From NCBI GenBank assembly GCA_002914845.1, contig JXTC01000587.1:28465-92464 (forward strand): 64,000 nucleotides of DNA. The letters are read 5' to 3'. Made by a program: the position numbers and the translations under genes. This document shows, piece by piece, positions 1-9,890 of this stretch (positions are counted from its first letter, which is position 1; each line of letters starts with the position of its first letter). Origin of the DNA: Trema orientale (lineage: Eukaryota; Streptophyta; Magnoliopsida; Rosales; Cannabaceae). The notes below the pieces were generated by a model. That model worked only from the letters and a program-made list of their open reading frames with translations, searched no databases and was not told where the DNA came from.

Positions 1-264
1 GTAACCATCGATGGATAAATATTGCAGTAACCATTGAAGCATCACCCATATTTATATTTTTTTAAAAAAATAATATATAAATATATAACCGGGTCGGGTT
101 TGGGGACGGATACGTATGAACCCGAATCCTCCCCGAACCAGCATCGGATATTGTCTTGAATACCCGAATCCGATCCGAAAACCTGAATAATCGGGTACTA
201 CCCACCCCATTATAGGGTCGGGTACTCGTAGGTAAATAGATTTTCGGGTTAAATTGGCATCCAT
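1..264. mobile_element. partial hAT-like element end
   Basis: The segment ends in TTGGCATCCATA. Its reverse complement, TATGGATGCCAA, resembles the start of hAT terminal inverted repeats (consensus near TAGGGRTGGCAA). The interior is rich in CCGGGT/ACCCG words, as is common in non-autonomous plant hAT elements. The other end is not visible and may lie before the window. No coding capacity is seen; the minus-strand 70-codon frame here is just repeat sequence. Confidence 0.4.
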
Positions 265-732
265 AATTGTGTGTTACCTTACTTTTATTACTTTTCTTCT
301 CAAATTCTATTTAAAATAGTGGTTACACAACAACTTTTAAAAACTGCTCACTAAAGAGAGTAACTTATCAAAAAAAAAAAAAAGCACCCTAAACAACTCT
401 CATTACCTCTTATACAAATTTTTTTGTATTGTTATTACTATTATTTTGTCTAACTATAGTTAGCAAAATACTAGATGAGATTTCAAGCGCTAATACTATG
501 GACGTGTGTAATCTAGACTTTTCACAAAAAGTTATTTTATGTTAAAAATTCATAAATTTATGATTGAAAAAAAATGTAAATTTATTTATACAAAATACGC
601 TAATAAAATTTTCAAAATTTCAATAAAAATATAATATTTGTCACCTAATTATATTGGATTGATCATAAATTTTATACGTTACTTATTAAAAATTAAATAG
701 TTTAAAATATAATTAGTAATACATGCTAAATA
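265..732. other. AT-rich intergenic DNA
   Basis: No gene, RNA or defined repeat was recognised; only homopolymer A/T runs. Confidence 0.5.
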
Positions 733-1241
733 AGGGATGATATCCCGAAAAAACAAAAACCCACCACATTTTGTCTTTAGTAAAAAAAAATCCACATGTT
801 TTCATAAATATCAAATAAAATCTTCTATTTGCTTTTTTCTATCAAATCTCACAGAATCTATAAGTATAGAAAAAAAAATTAAAATTTAATTCGCTTTTGA
901 CTTTTGAAATCAGAATTTTTTTTAAAAAAATAATTATTTTTGTGTGTTTGAAGGCTATTATTACTATTCGATTCCTGAGATATTACACATCATTTTTTTG
1001 TTCTAAATGGTTGCCTTACAACTTCATCTATGGATGCCAATCTGACAATTTTAAAGAATAAAGACATTTTTTTACAAATATTTTAAACTCCAATTTTGAC
1101 TGTATATTTGAATTTGGTGATATTTGATAGAAAAATACAAAGAAAAAATTTTATTTGATATTAATAAAAAGACATGGGATTTTTATTTTTATTTTTTGCT
1201 AAAAGGCTAAAGGTAATGGTTTTTTTTAATATATTATCCCT
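733..1241. mobile_element. MITE with 8-bp TSD GCTAAATA
   Basis: A 509-bp non-coding element flanked by identical GCTAAATA copies (725-732 and 1242-1249). The termini are inverted: AGGGATGATAT on the left, AGGGATAATAT as the reverse complement of the right end. The inverted similarity extends about 110 bp inward (arms near 733-850 and 1098-1241). The base before both copies is also T, so a 9-bp duplication is possible. The superfamily (hAT or Mutator) is therefore not fixed. No ORF of note. Confidence 0.72.
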
Positions 1242-1249
1242 GCTAAATA

Positions 1250-2590
1250 ATAACAAAAGAAAAACCGTCAGACAAAAATAAATAGAATCTGAAAAAAAAT
1301 AGATGAAGAAAAGTATTTATATGGTTCAAATACATGTATAATACATTTTCGGTGAAAAAATACAAGTATTTTAAAGTGCATTTGATAAGTACATAATTCG
1401 CTATATTATTAAAAAATACATACATATGTGTATAATATCAGTACGTAAAACTTTGTGTCTAACCATATTCATGTTACCTTAAAAAAAAAAATCTACAGTA
1501 CTCATATCTTTATTCTCATTAAAAAAATTAAACAATGAGAATAAAGGTTTTTTTTTTCCTTAAAAAAGAGGATAATAAATTTATAAAACTAAATTTAATT
1601 CTAATTCAATAGTTTCAGGTTTTTAAATTCAAATCGTGTATGTAATAAAGCAAAAATGTCCCCGTTTGTTCTTTATTTCTATAATCGTAGGTTTTTATTT
1701 CTGTAATTCTTTTTTGGAATATGCTAAAATGAGATACTTAAACATGAATTTCAAGGGCCACTAATACTGTGAAATGTTTTCTCAAAATAGGATTAGGGAA
1801 CACATGTAAAATAGTGGTTAAAAAGCATGTGATAGTATTGGGTATTACTTTTGAGTGTAAATTATCGTAATAAATAATTTCACAAAAGAAGATCTTGTAA
1901 TAAATCAAAAATTAATAAAACTAATTAATTGTGCCCACAAGGCTACTTAAAGTGTAGTTTCCATTTATAAATATACAAGCTCACAAAAAAGGTATAGCCT
2001 CTGACATTACAATGTTTCTATGATAACTCTCTCAAATCCAATCATATTAGCATCATCCATTTTTTATGCCATTATATTCATGTTATCCAATTAAGCTTAT
2101 TTCGCAATCGGCAGCTATGGCTATGCCATTACAAGGCCCACTTTTCCATTTTCTTAATCGCTGCCATCTTGTCTAGAAAATGACTAGTGAAATCTTAGAA
2201 CCTAATATTTGATATTTTTTTCTTTTCGTGAAAAATGAAATGAATTAGTAACTTATTTCATATAACTTGTGTGATCATCAGTTACAAAACGAACCCAAAA
2301 ACATAAACAGGAAATTGGAAATAAAAGAAGATAACCACAAACATAGACAAAAGTCAAAAAAAGACAGAGCACTAGTAATCAAAATGACACAACTTTATGT
2401 TCCAAAAAGAATGATGAACATAACAAAATAAGCTCTATTAGGACTTTTTCCTTTTTTTTTTTTTTTTTCCTTCTTCTTCTGGTGGAGAAAAGGAATTTGC
2501 AGGCAGGCACTACCACCACCACCGGTACTGGAAGTTGACTGTTGTTTGCCCCCACACCCCCCCACCTGTCGTTTGTCAAAAAATGGGGTG
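1250..2590. other. AT-rich intergenic DNA
   Basis: No credible coding exon or RNA was seen. Short frames are AT-rich and unlike any family known to me. Confidence 0.5.
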
Positions 2591-2594
2591 CACT

Positions 2595-2616
2595 TATATA
2601 AACACTGCTAGTTACA

Positions 2617-2647
<31 letters not shown>
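2595..2647 (+). promoter_or_regulatory. candidate plus-strand core promoter (TATA + Y-patch)
   Basis: TATATAAA at 2595-2602 is followed 18 bp later by a pyrimidine-rich run, the usual TATA/Y-patch spacing of plant core promoters. The sequence to about 2930 stays C/T-rich like a 5' UTR. No plus-strand coding sequence follows: transcription would run into the convergent ATL gene from its 3' side. It may be an orphan promoter or an antisense start. Inference from motifs only. Confidence 0.3.
2621..2647. repeat. (TC)n microsatellite
   Basis: About 13 uninterrupted TC dinucleotides, just downstream of the candidate TATA box. Confidence 0.95.
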
Positions 2648-2650
<3 letters not shown>

Positions 2651-2995
2651 CCACTGCTTTACACACCACCCCCACCACATGGTTTCTCCTGTCGGTGGTA
2701 AAATAAAATGGTCGCAATTTAAATTTAAAAAATTTAATTTCTTTTCTTTAAAGAAAAAGCGACCATGGCATCAAGTTAAAAGTTAAAACCCATAATAAAC
2801 CCAAAAAACGACAAATCCTCCCCACCTCCCTCGCATTTATGGGGCTTCGCTTCTTTTCTCTTTGATCGTATCTCATTATCTGAATCTTCTTCTGCTGCTT
2901 CTCTCTCTCACTCGCTCTCCCCCAAAAGACTTCAAAGTTAATTTTCTGAGAAAAATGGAAAAGAGAGGCAGAGAAAAATAATGAAATTAAAATAA

Positions 2996-3030
2996 GATTT
3001 GGGATTTGGGATTTGGGATTTGGGTTTTGG
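2996..3030. repeat. 7-bp GGGATTT minisatellite
   Basis: Three exact GGGATTT units and a fourth, GGGTTTT. They differ from the plant telomere unit (TTTAGGG), so this is a simple tandem repeat and not an interstitial telomere. Confidence 0.85.
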
Positions 3031-3362
3031 CTTGTGTGCTTTTTCTTCTTTTCTTTCGCTATCTTTGAGAGACTTAATGAGAGGAGGAGGGGGCATTTAA
3101 TGCCCGTTTGGTCTAAACCTCCAAAATCCCATTAATGTCCGCTCCGAATTGCCAGACCATCTCATTAAAATCTCACGCTATCCCCAGCCTCCCCCATTTA
3201 AAGCCTCCCGACCCCATTACCGCCCAATCTCCCACCGTCCATTTTCCGCGATCGATCAATCTCCTCGCTCCACGTGTCCGGCGAAATATTTTCTCCCCAG
3301 AAAAAAAAAATCAACTATTTTCCTCTTCTGAAAATGTCTCTCTCTTTCTTTCTTTCTTTCTT

Positions 3363-4679
3363 TTATCTACGGTTGAATCTCTCCGGCGAGAGCAGCGCCT
3401 CGGGATCCCCGCACCGGAGCCGGCTCGACGAGAACGCCACCGCCGACGACGACGACGGCCTCATGAACATCGGACTCGTCATCGACTTCGTCCGCCGGGA
3501 CGATCCCCCGCCGGAGAATCTCGCGCTCGATTCCGATAACGGGAAGAACCCTCTGCCCCGGCGGAAGAACGGCGACTTCATCCCTCTGTAGTACCTGAAC
3601 GAGAACACGCGGGGCTTCCCCAGGGAACCGAACGGCGACGGCCTCTTGCTCCAGAAGCCCCCTCTCCGGTACCTCCAGGGCGAGGCCGTCGCCGGCTCCG
3701 TCACCATCATCCTCTCCGACGCCGCGCCCCGTTCGAACCCGAACGAGTAGGATCTCTTGAGGAGGAAATCTCGGCCGTTGATCCGATGATCCTCCGAGTG
3801 ACTCGCGTTGTAGTTGTAGTTGTTGCAACTGTTTCTCCTCGGGGAGGCGAGTTCGTCGACGCAAGGCGTGATCTCCATGACCGTCGTCGACGACGCCGAG
3901 TATTCCGGAGGAGCTTCGGTCAGAGGCTCGAGCGCCACCATGCTCCTCAAGACGGCGTCGTCGAGGCTGGGGCGGATTCTCGCCGCCATGAGCGGAATGA
4001 AGGGAGACTCCGGGCGGAATATGCCGGCGCGGCAGAGGGGGCAGTTGGCGTGGGAGCGAAGCCACATGTCGATGCAGTCCACGTGGAAGGCGTGGGAGCA
4101 GACCGGGAGCGTACGGACGTAGTCGTCCTCTTCGAACTCGATGAGGCAAACGGCGCAGTCGCGGGGGGTCCCTCCACCACCGCCTTTACCGGCTGTGTAG
4201 ATGGAGAGGGGGATGGTCTTGATGACGGAGTCGTCGAGCCCGTAAGGGGAGAACACGTGGAACCCGTCGCTGGCCTCGAACGGCGAGTCGTACGGCAGGG
4301 AGTCGAGGTCGCCAGCGGAGGAAGGGAGGTAGGACCGCCTGCTACGGCGGCGGCGCCTCCTCCAACGTCGGAGGAGTCGGAGGACGGGCGGGATGACGTG
4401 TCGGGAGATAAGGCGGGAGTAGGTGACGATCAAGAAGGCGGTGGCCACCACCACCACCATGGCTATCAGCGGCGGACTGAAGTCAACAGGAAGCTTCGAC
4501 GGCGGCGATGATTGATCTCCCGGAGTAGTAGCTGCGGCGGTTGAGGCTGTGGTAGGTGGAGACGCGGGAGTTGGGCCTGGGACTGGGCCTGGGCTTGGGC
4601 TTGGAGACGAGGTCCACCAGTCGAAGTGGTTGAGCGTTGACGGAGAAGGAGCAGGAGCAGGAGCCATGGTCGTGATCAT
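3363..4679 (-). CDS. ATL-type RING-H2 E3 ubiquitin ligase
   Basis: Intronless 438-residue ORF. A Pro/Ser/Thr-rich N-terminus is followed by one hydrophobic segment (about 71-87), a strongly basic stretch (101-116), a GLD motif (147-149) and a RING-H2 finger. The zinc ligands are C175, C178, C194, H196, H199, C202, C213 and C216, with W206 at the usual E2-contact position. TM, basic stretch, GLD and RING-H2 in this order define the ATL family: membrane-anchored E3 ligases, often tied to defence or stress signalling. The long C-terminus (220-438) looks disordered and is Ser/Arg-rich. It resembles ATL65-like members, but I cannot fix the subclass. The start follows an in-frame TAA, so no longer ORF is possible. 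Coding sequence is much more GC-rich than its surroundings; large frames on the other strand are shadows of this bias. Confidence 0.93.
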   Translation of the reverse strand: MITTMAPAPAPSPSTLNHFDWWTSSPSPSPGPVPGPTPASPPTTASTAAATTPGDQSSPPSKLPVDFSPPLIAMVVVVATAFLIVTYSRLISRHVIPPVLRLLRRWRRRRRRSRRSYLPSSAGDLDSLPYDSPFEASDGFHVFSPYGLDDSVIKTIPLSIYTAGKGGGGGTPRDCAVCLIEFEEDDYVRTLPVCSHAFHVDCIDMWLRSHANCPLCRAGIFRPESPFIPLMAARIRPSLDDAVLRSMVALEPLTEAPPEYSASSTTVMEITPCVDELASPRRNSCNNYNYNASHSEDHRINGRDFLLKRSYSFGFERGAASERMMVTEPATASPWRYRRGGFWSKRPSPFGSLGKPRVFSFRYYRGMKSPFFRRGRGFFPLSESSARFSGGGSSRRTKSMTSPMFMRPSSSSAVAFSSSRLRCGDPEALLSPERFNRR

Positions 4680-4703
4680 TTAGGGCGGCGACCATGGGTT
4701 CAT
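4680..4703 (-). other. upstream ORF abutting the ATL start codon
   Basis: An 8-codon uORF (Met-Asn-Pro-Trp-Ser-Pro-Pro-stop) ends in TAA directly joined to the ATL ATG (TAAATG). A second upstream ATG at 4695 opens another frame that overlaps the ATL start and runs to 4483. Both would reduce initiation at the main ATG unless scanning leaks or ribosomes reinitiate. This assumes transcription starts upstream of 4703, which cannot be seen here. Confidence 0.45.
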
Positions 4704-4824
4704 GATGGTGGTCCGGGTGGTGGCTTGGTCTGGTCTGGTTTGGTGTGGTTTAGAGGGGACTTTGGTTTGGTTTTGGGTGGGTTTTGTATTGTGGAGATTA
4801 AAAGACGACGTTTAATGCAAATGG

Positions 4825-4888
4825 TTGACTGTTTTGTCCGGTCTTTCCTTCGATTTGTCTACGGCTTCGTGGGTCTTTGACACGTCAA
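4825..4888 (-). promoter_or_regulatory. W-box cluster upstream of ATL
   Basis: TTGAC cores lie at 4825-4829 and 4877-4881, and an inverted core (GTCAA) at 4884-4888. The last two form TTGACACGTCAA, with an ACGT bZIP core between them. They lie about 145-210 bp upstream of the start codon. WRKY factors bind TTGAC, and many ATL genes respond to elicitors, so the location is plausible. Functional assignment is inference. Confidence 0.35.
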
Positions 4889-5059
4889 CGTTTCTGAATT
4901 TAAGGCCGGGAGCTAATATCCGCTGTGGAACGAACCACCTCTGGCTCGGTGCTCCCTGCTCTCTGCTCCCTACTGCTCTTATGCTATATTTTCTTGAATC
5001 GGCCGGGTGTTATTTATTTAAATTAATTAAAAAGAAGTTCCTGGTTTTAAGAAATTAAT

Positions 5060-6870
5060 AATGATGTAAATAAATCCTCTCACTCCTATTTATTAGGCCC
5101 ATAAATCTAACAATCAAGTCAATATATAGAAAGTTGGACTTTTAAGTAATGACCATGGAAATGAATTGCATGGTGGTGACTTACTCAGTGGTGTCTGGTG
5201 AGTACAATATATTAATCTTAAATATAAAGTGAACTAAGAATATGCAATAGCAAAATAAGCAGCATTTTCTTGGTAAGTTCTTCACGTTCTTGCTTTAATT
5301 TATCTTTTAGCTATGAGTCTCTGTCAAAATGAATTTTTTGGGATGTGGAAGGCACAAAACATATTAGTAACATTAATTCAATTATCAAAGTCCAATCGTT
5401 GTTTAGTTTCTCCAAGAGGAAAAAAAAGAGTTGTTTATATATATCTCTTTTCAAAAGAAAATAAAAAATCATTTTTATAAATTCAAATTGGTAGAGGATC
5501 TGTATTTTGAGCTGGCATGATGTGATTGACAAGGAGCATTCATGAATGGATTACTTTTTGGTTAATGGAGAGGGTCAAATCTTAACATGATTTGACCACA
5601 ATTCAACCGTTATCGGAGCAGGAAGAAAATTTCATGCAAAGAATTTATGAACATATGGTGATGTTGAGTTATAAAGTTCAACCCTAAGCTAGTCGTTTCC
5701 AAATTTAAAATTACGAGGTTAGTTTTACTCTTTTTCGCGTTTTACATTCTGAGGAGGTTCATTTATATATAGAGGAAACCCGAATAAAAAGAAAATAGCA
5801 ATACTAGACAATTTAGCCAAAATACATTGAAAGAGAGATAAATGATTTGTTAGGTACACATTAATAATCTCAACTAAATGCCTGCTTTATGTTGTAGAAG
5901 CCTATTTATGTATTACATGGTAAGATTGTCTAAACAAATTTTTTCCAAGTATATATATGCTAAGGCCTACACTACCTTATATGCATGGTAAGGCCTCCCT
6001 ACTCTTTATTGTAGAGGCCTACACTACTCTGTCAAAATCTAACAGTGGGTCAGGTGGCCTATACATTAGGCATAGACAAATCCATTGCCCAATTAATAGT
6101 TATAAACTTATTCACTATATAGAAAAGTACTAGACCTTGACTATTTGACCCTTAATAATACATGCTAATTAGTAATTACACTAGAGTTGACGGTTGTTAT
6201 TGTTGACAACGGTAATTATGGTTTCTAAACTAAAACTACACAGTAAAATAGACTTTGTAAAGTAAAGAACACAACGAATTTACATAGTTCCGCTAAATAT
6301 TTGCCTATGTCTATGAGTGTTCCTTCAACTACATGATTGTCAAAATATAATTTAAAAGTCTTTTAACTGTCAAATTGAGTGCACCCTTTCTCCATATCTA
6401 GACACCTTATCTATAGTTTATAGGGTGGTGCATCTCTGTTCTGGTCCTGTCCAAGTAGCGGCATGACATCTTCTAAAAGAGCAGGTTTTTGTACTAAATT
6501 CAATTCCGATTTCAGTTATTATCACGTAATTGAGTTTTATTTATTTTTGGTTGATACCTTAGGGCATACAGTAATTCATATATATTTTTCCCTCGTTTCA
6601 ATTGCAGTTACAGTTCATGTGATAATTTGTTTTTTTTTTTTTTCGATGAAATCGTATGACTGTATAATTTATCATACTACTTTTGGTTGACGGTGGTTAA
6701 GATTTTTTAGTCTGATTAGGAAACTAAATAGTCAAAATTAATTGACAATCACAAAATAAATGTCAAAATAGGGTAATTACCATTTAATGGGATAATTATC
6801 CCAATAAATAAATGAGGTGAATCTTATATCAAGGGCGTATCAACTCTTATCAGACAAAAATCATGTTGCC
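5060..6870. other. intergenic DNA without recognised genes
   Basis: AT-rich sequence with small imperfect repeats (AAGGCCTACACTAC-like words at 5965-6035). No exon-like frame with recognisable similarity. Confidence 0.5.
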
Positions 6871-6877
6871 ACTCGAG

Positions 6878-7263
6878 GAGAAAAGTACATAAATTCCTAT
6901 TTTCTTAAGTATATTTTCAAAATACCTGTTTTTCCTTTTTATTTTAAAAATTATCAAGTTTTATACATATTTTTGCAGAAATGTATGCCACAAGTATTTT
7001 GTACATGAAATGTATATTATGGTATAATTTCATAACTAAAAATTATACTTAAAAATTGGTATACATTTCAAAATGTATATCACAATTATAAATTTACCCT
7101 ATAAATGTACACAACAGATAAAATTTTACATTGTAAATACATACACACTTATTTTACACATAAAATGTAAACCTAAAAACGAAAATTTTTGAGATGAAAT
7201 TTTAAAAAAAAGAGTATTTGTAAAATATATGGCACAAAATCAAATACTAAATATAAATTTTTC
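6878..7263. mobile_element. MITE flanked by CACTCGAG
   Basis: A 386-bp non-coding element between identical CACTCGAG copies (6870-6877 and 7264-7271). A preceding C on both sides would allow a 9-bp duplication. The ends are degenerate inverted repeats beginning GAGAAAAG and GAAAAATTTAT. The interior has many ATGTA/TACAT words. The element at 51018-52524 belongs to the same family (start GAGAAATTTAC). Confidence 0.65.
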
Positions 7264-7573
7264 CACTCGAGACGAGCTCACGAAGCTGGGCGTGTGAGTT
7301 TGTGACTTTGTGCTTTAGGATTCTAGTTCCATGTTTGCATTGTACTTAATTTCCAACAACTATTTAAAAAAATAATAATAATAAGGATAAGCTTCTCGGT
7401 TTAATGGGATTGAGAGAATCTTGGTCCTTGCTGATATCTGTTCAAGAAAATCTCAGACTAGATACTGAGCCAAACGTGAGAGAAAAGTAGAGTTGAGAAA
7501 AAAAAAAGTATGGAGAACTATGAAAAAGAAAAAAGAGGAAGCTTGATGAAGAGGGATGACTTCCATTTTTTAT

Positions 7574-7992
7574 GGGAAAATAGTAAAAATTTCTTTTGTG
7601 TTTTAGCAGAAACCGGTTTTCTCCCAAGTGTTTTCCAAAATACAAAATATAACCCATCTATTTGTCAAATTGGATGAAATTTATACCCAAGTCACAATTT
7701 ATCAAAATTATATTTAAAATGACATTAATAAAATTAACCATATAACCAAACATCCAAATTTGTTTTGAAATAAAAAAATTTATAAGTTTTTAAGTATAAA
7801 TTTGGATATTTGATATTTAATTTGTTCCCATTTTTTAAACGACATTTTAGTAAATTAATTGCTCTAAATGGGTATCAGGATATAAATCTGTAACAGATTT
7901 CAAATCTAAAGGCCAATATTGATAATAATCAAAACACAAGTATAATTTGAATAAAATGCCAAAATATAAAATACAAAAATAATATTATCCCC
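7574..7992. mobile_element. foldback MITE, family shared with 34150-34499
   Basis: The ends are inverted (GGGAAAATAGTAAAAATT versus GGGATAATATTATTTTTG from the right end). The right half matches the inverted left half of the element near 34150, including the shared word AATTGCTCTAAAT. No clear TSD was found, so the outer limits are approximate. Confidence 0.5.
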
Positions 7993-8033
7993 AAACAATA
8001 ATTTTAAACTCCAATTTGATCATATTTATAGTT

Positions 8034-9347
8034 GGGTTTTGGACACTTATACCTATTTTTCAAAAAATAATATCAAATTTACGACATTTCAAAAATAATA
8101 AAAATCTATACGACCTTTTTATGGTATTTTTCTAAATACTTTGAAAGTTAGAAAACGCAGTGGCATTTTAATAAATAAGTCATCTTTTTTTTTTTTTTTT
8201 TATAGGAAACTACAAAGATTTCTTGGAAACCAATTTGGTTTAATTTGGTTTCCTATTAGCGGAATGTTATGTAAGTAAGTAAATCACAGGAAACCGCAAA
8301 GGTTTCCTGGAAACCAGTTTGGTTTCCTTTATCCGAAAGCTCTGTACGTAAGTAAATCACAGGAAAGCACAAAGGTTTCTTGGAAACCATTTTAGTTTCT
8401 TTTAGCCGAATATCCTGTACGTAAGTAAATCACATGAAACCATGTACATTTCCGGGAAATCATTGTGGTTTCTTTTTTGCAGAATGTCTTGCAGCTAAAT
8501 AAATCACAGGAAACCATCGTGGTTTCCGAATATCCTATATGTAAGTAAATCGCATGAAACCATGAACATTTCCAAAAAACCATTGTGGTTTCCTTTTTGC
8601 AGAATGTCCTGTAGCTAAATAAATCACAGGAAACTATTGTAGTTTCCTTTTAGCAGATTGCCCTGTAACTAAGTAAATCACAGGAAATCATAAAAATTTC
8701 TTAGAAACCATTGTGGTTTCTTTTTCAAATCACAGGAAACAATGAAAGTTTCCTGAAAGCTATTATAATTTCTTTTTTGAAGAATACCATCTTGTAGCAA
8801 GAATTGGGTGAGGCATTAAACAAGGACGCTGAAAAATATGATCAAGTTCTCAAATTAAGTAATTATATTTTTGAAATAAAAGCAACATAAATATATATTA
8901 GTTTTTGGATTCTGGCAACTAGTTTCCAATAACCAAATTGGTTTCTAGTAATTAATAATTGAATTAACTAAATAGTTCTACTATTTATGATAGAAACTAA
9001 TTTAGTTTTCAGTTTTTATTAACTAAATAGTTATGATATTTATGGTAAAAACCAATATAGTTGTTGGTTTTTAGTAACGAATTTGGTTTCTAATTTCCAA
9101 AAATCAATTAGTTTATGATTTCTAATAATAAATTAGTAATTAGTTTTAAGAATGATCAGTTACAAGTAAACTACTAGCAAAACAAAAAAAAAAAATAAAA
9201 AAAAATAGAAATTCTAAGACGTTATTTGGTCTTTTCTAGCAAGAATTTATTATTTTTCTAAAAAAAATAGTACAAAAATAAGTAAAAATTTAGACGTAGT
9301 ATTCTTGGTATTATTTATCAAAAGATAGTACTGAGTGTCTTTTTTCC
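8034..9347. mobile_element. Mutator-like non-autonomous element, TSD TTTATAGTT
   Basis: A 1314-bp element between identical 9-bp copies of TTTATAGTT (8025-8033 and 9348-9356), the duplication length of Mutator-like elements. The termini are imperfect inverted repeats, GGGTTTTGGACACTTATAC and GGAAAAAAGACACTCAGTAC, and the similarity continues about 40 bp. The left subterminal region (8034-8200, with a GTGGCATTTTAATAAATAA word) also occurs at 45820 and 61965. The interior holds a 73-bp tandem array and then AAACTAATTTAG-type repeats. No transposase frame is seen. Confidence 0.75.
8281..8760. repeat. 73-bp tandem array with GGTTTCC/GGAAACC palindromes
   Basis: The anchor AAATCACAGG-like word recurs at 8281, 8354, 8428, 8501, 8548, 8621, 8675 and 8727. 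Full units are 73-74 bp and some are internally deleted (47-54 bp). Each full unit holds GGTTTCC-T-GGAAACC, a 7-bp-arm inverted repeat, a second GGTTTCC, and a TGTACGTAAGTAAATCAC-like spacer. Related arrays sit at 46044-46440 and 62193-62520. Confidence 0.85.
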
Positions 9348-9541
9348 TTTATAGTTTTACAGAGATTTTTGATAGAAAGATACAAATAGAGTATTTTATT
9401 TAATATTAGTAAAAATATGTTTATTTATTTATTCTTTTGCGGCAAAAAAGCAAAACATTTTTTTTTTAACATTAAAATTTAAAATGTAAAAATCAAAGGA
9501 GAATTGAAACCTGAAAATATGCACCGCACGCGTGGTAAGCG

Positions 9542-9549
9542 AAACCCTA
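9542..9549 (+). promoter_or_regulatory. telo-box upstream of TOM6
   Basis: AAACCCTA lies 142 bp before the TOM6 start codon, with further CCCTAAAAC and CCAAACCCT words to 9610. Telo-boxes are common in promoters of plant translation and mitochondrial-biogenesis genes. Confidence 0.5.
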
Positions 9550-9683
9550 GCCACACGAGTCTTTAATCTGCTCTCTCTACTAAAAGCCCTAAAACCCCAA
9601 ATCCCAAACCCTTGGTCTCCCTCGCCCCGCCCGGAACGAGAATCGCAAAATTTGAATTCGAGAGTCCAGAGAGCGAAGAGACG

Positions 9684-9848
9684 ATGTTTCCAGGAATGTT
9701 TATGAGGAAGCCTGACAAGGCTGCGGCTCTGAAACAGCTAAAGACCCACGTCGCCATGTTTGGAGCTTGGGTCGCCGTCATCCGGGTCACTCCTTACATC
9801 CTTCACTACCTCTATGGTGAAAACGAGGAGCTCAAATTCGAACTCTAG
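9684..9848 (+). CDS. TOM6: mitochondrial import receptor subunit TOM6
   Basis: A 54-residue protein starting MFPGMFMRKPDKAAALKQ, the signature N-terminus of plant TOM6, and the same length as the Arabidopsis protein as I recall it. A single hydrophobic segment (about residues 24-43, from HVAMFGAWVAV onward) would anchor it in the outer mitochondrial membrane, where small TOM subunits stabilise the TOM40 channel complex. The charged C-terminus ends in ELKFEL. The frame is open upstream to an ATG at 9612, but family length and conservation begin at 9684, so that start was chosen. Single coding exon; the promoter has a telo-box. Confidence 0.93.
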   Translation: MFPGMFMRKPDKAAALKQLKTHVAMFGAWVAVIRVTPYILHYLYGENEELKFEL

Positions 9849-9890
9849 ATAGACCCTCCCCCACATCTACTTCTCCAATCCCCCTATCAG

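Noticed and set aside
2996-3030. Interstitial telomere repeat
   Set aside because: Unit is GGGATTT, not a rotation of TTTAGGG.
3786-4511. Long plus-strand frame (241 codons) and other frames over the ATL gene
   Set aside because: Antisense shadows of a GC-rich coding sequence; low-complexity Arg/Val/Gly proteins without a domain. The minus-strand RING-H2 frame explains the region.
8281-8760. Repeat array considered as CRISPR-like
   Set aside because: Eukaryotic context; units vary in length and have no unique spacers; whole 73-bp units are repeated.
9612-9683. Longer TOM6 start adding 24 residues
   Set aside because: The conserved family N-terminus (MFPGMFMRKPDK) begins at 9684 and gives the usual 54 residues.
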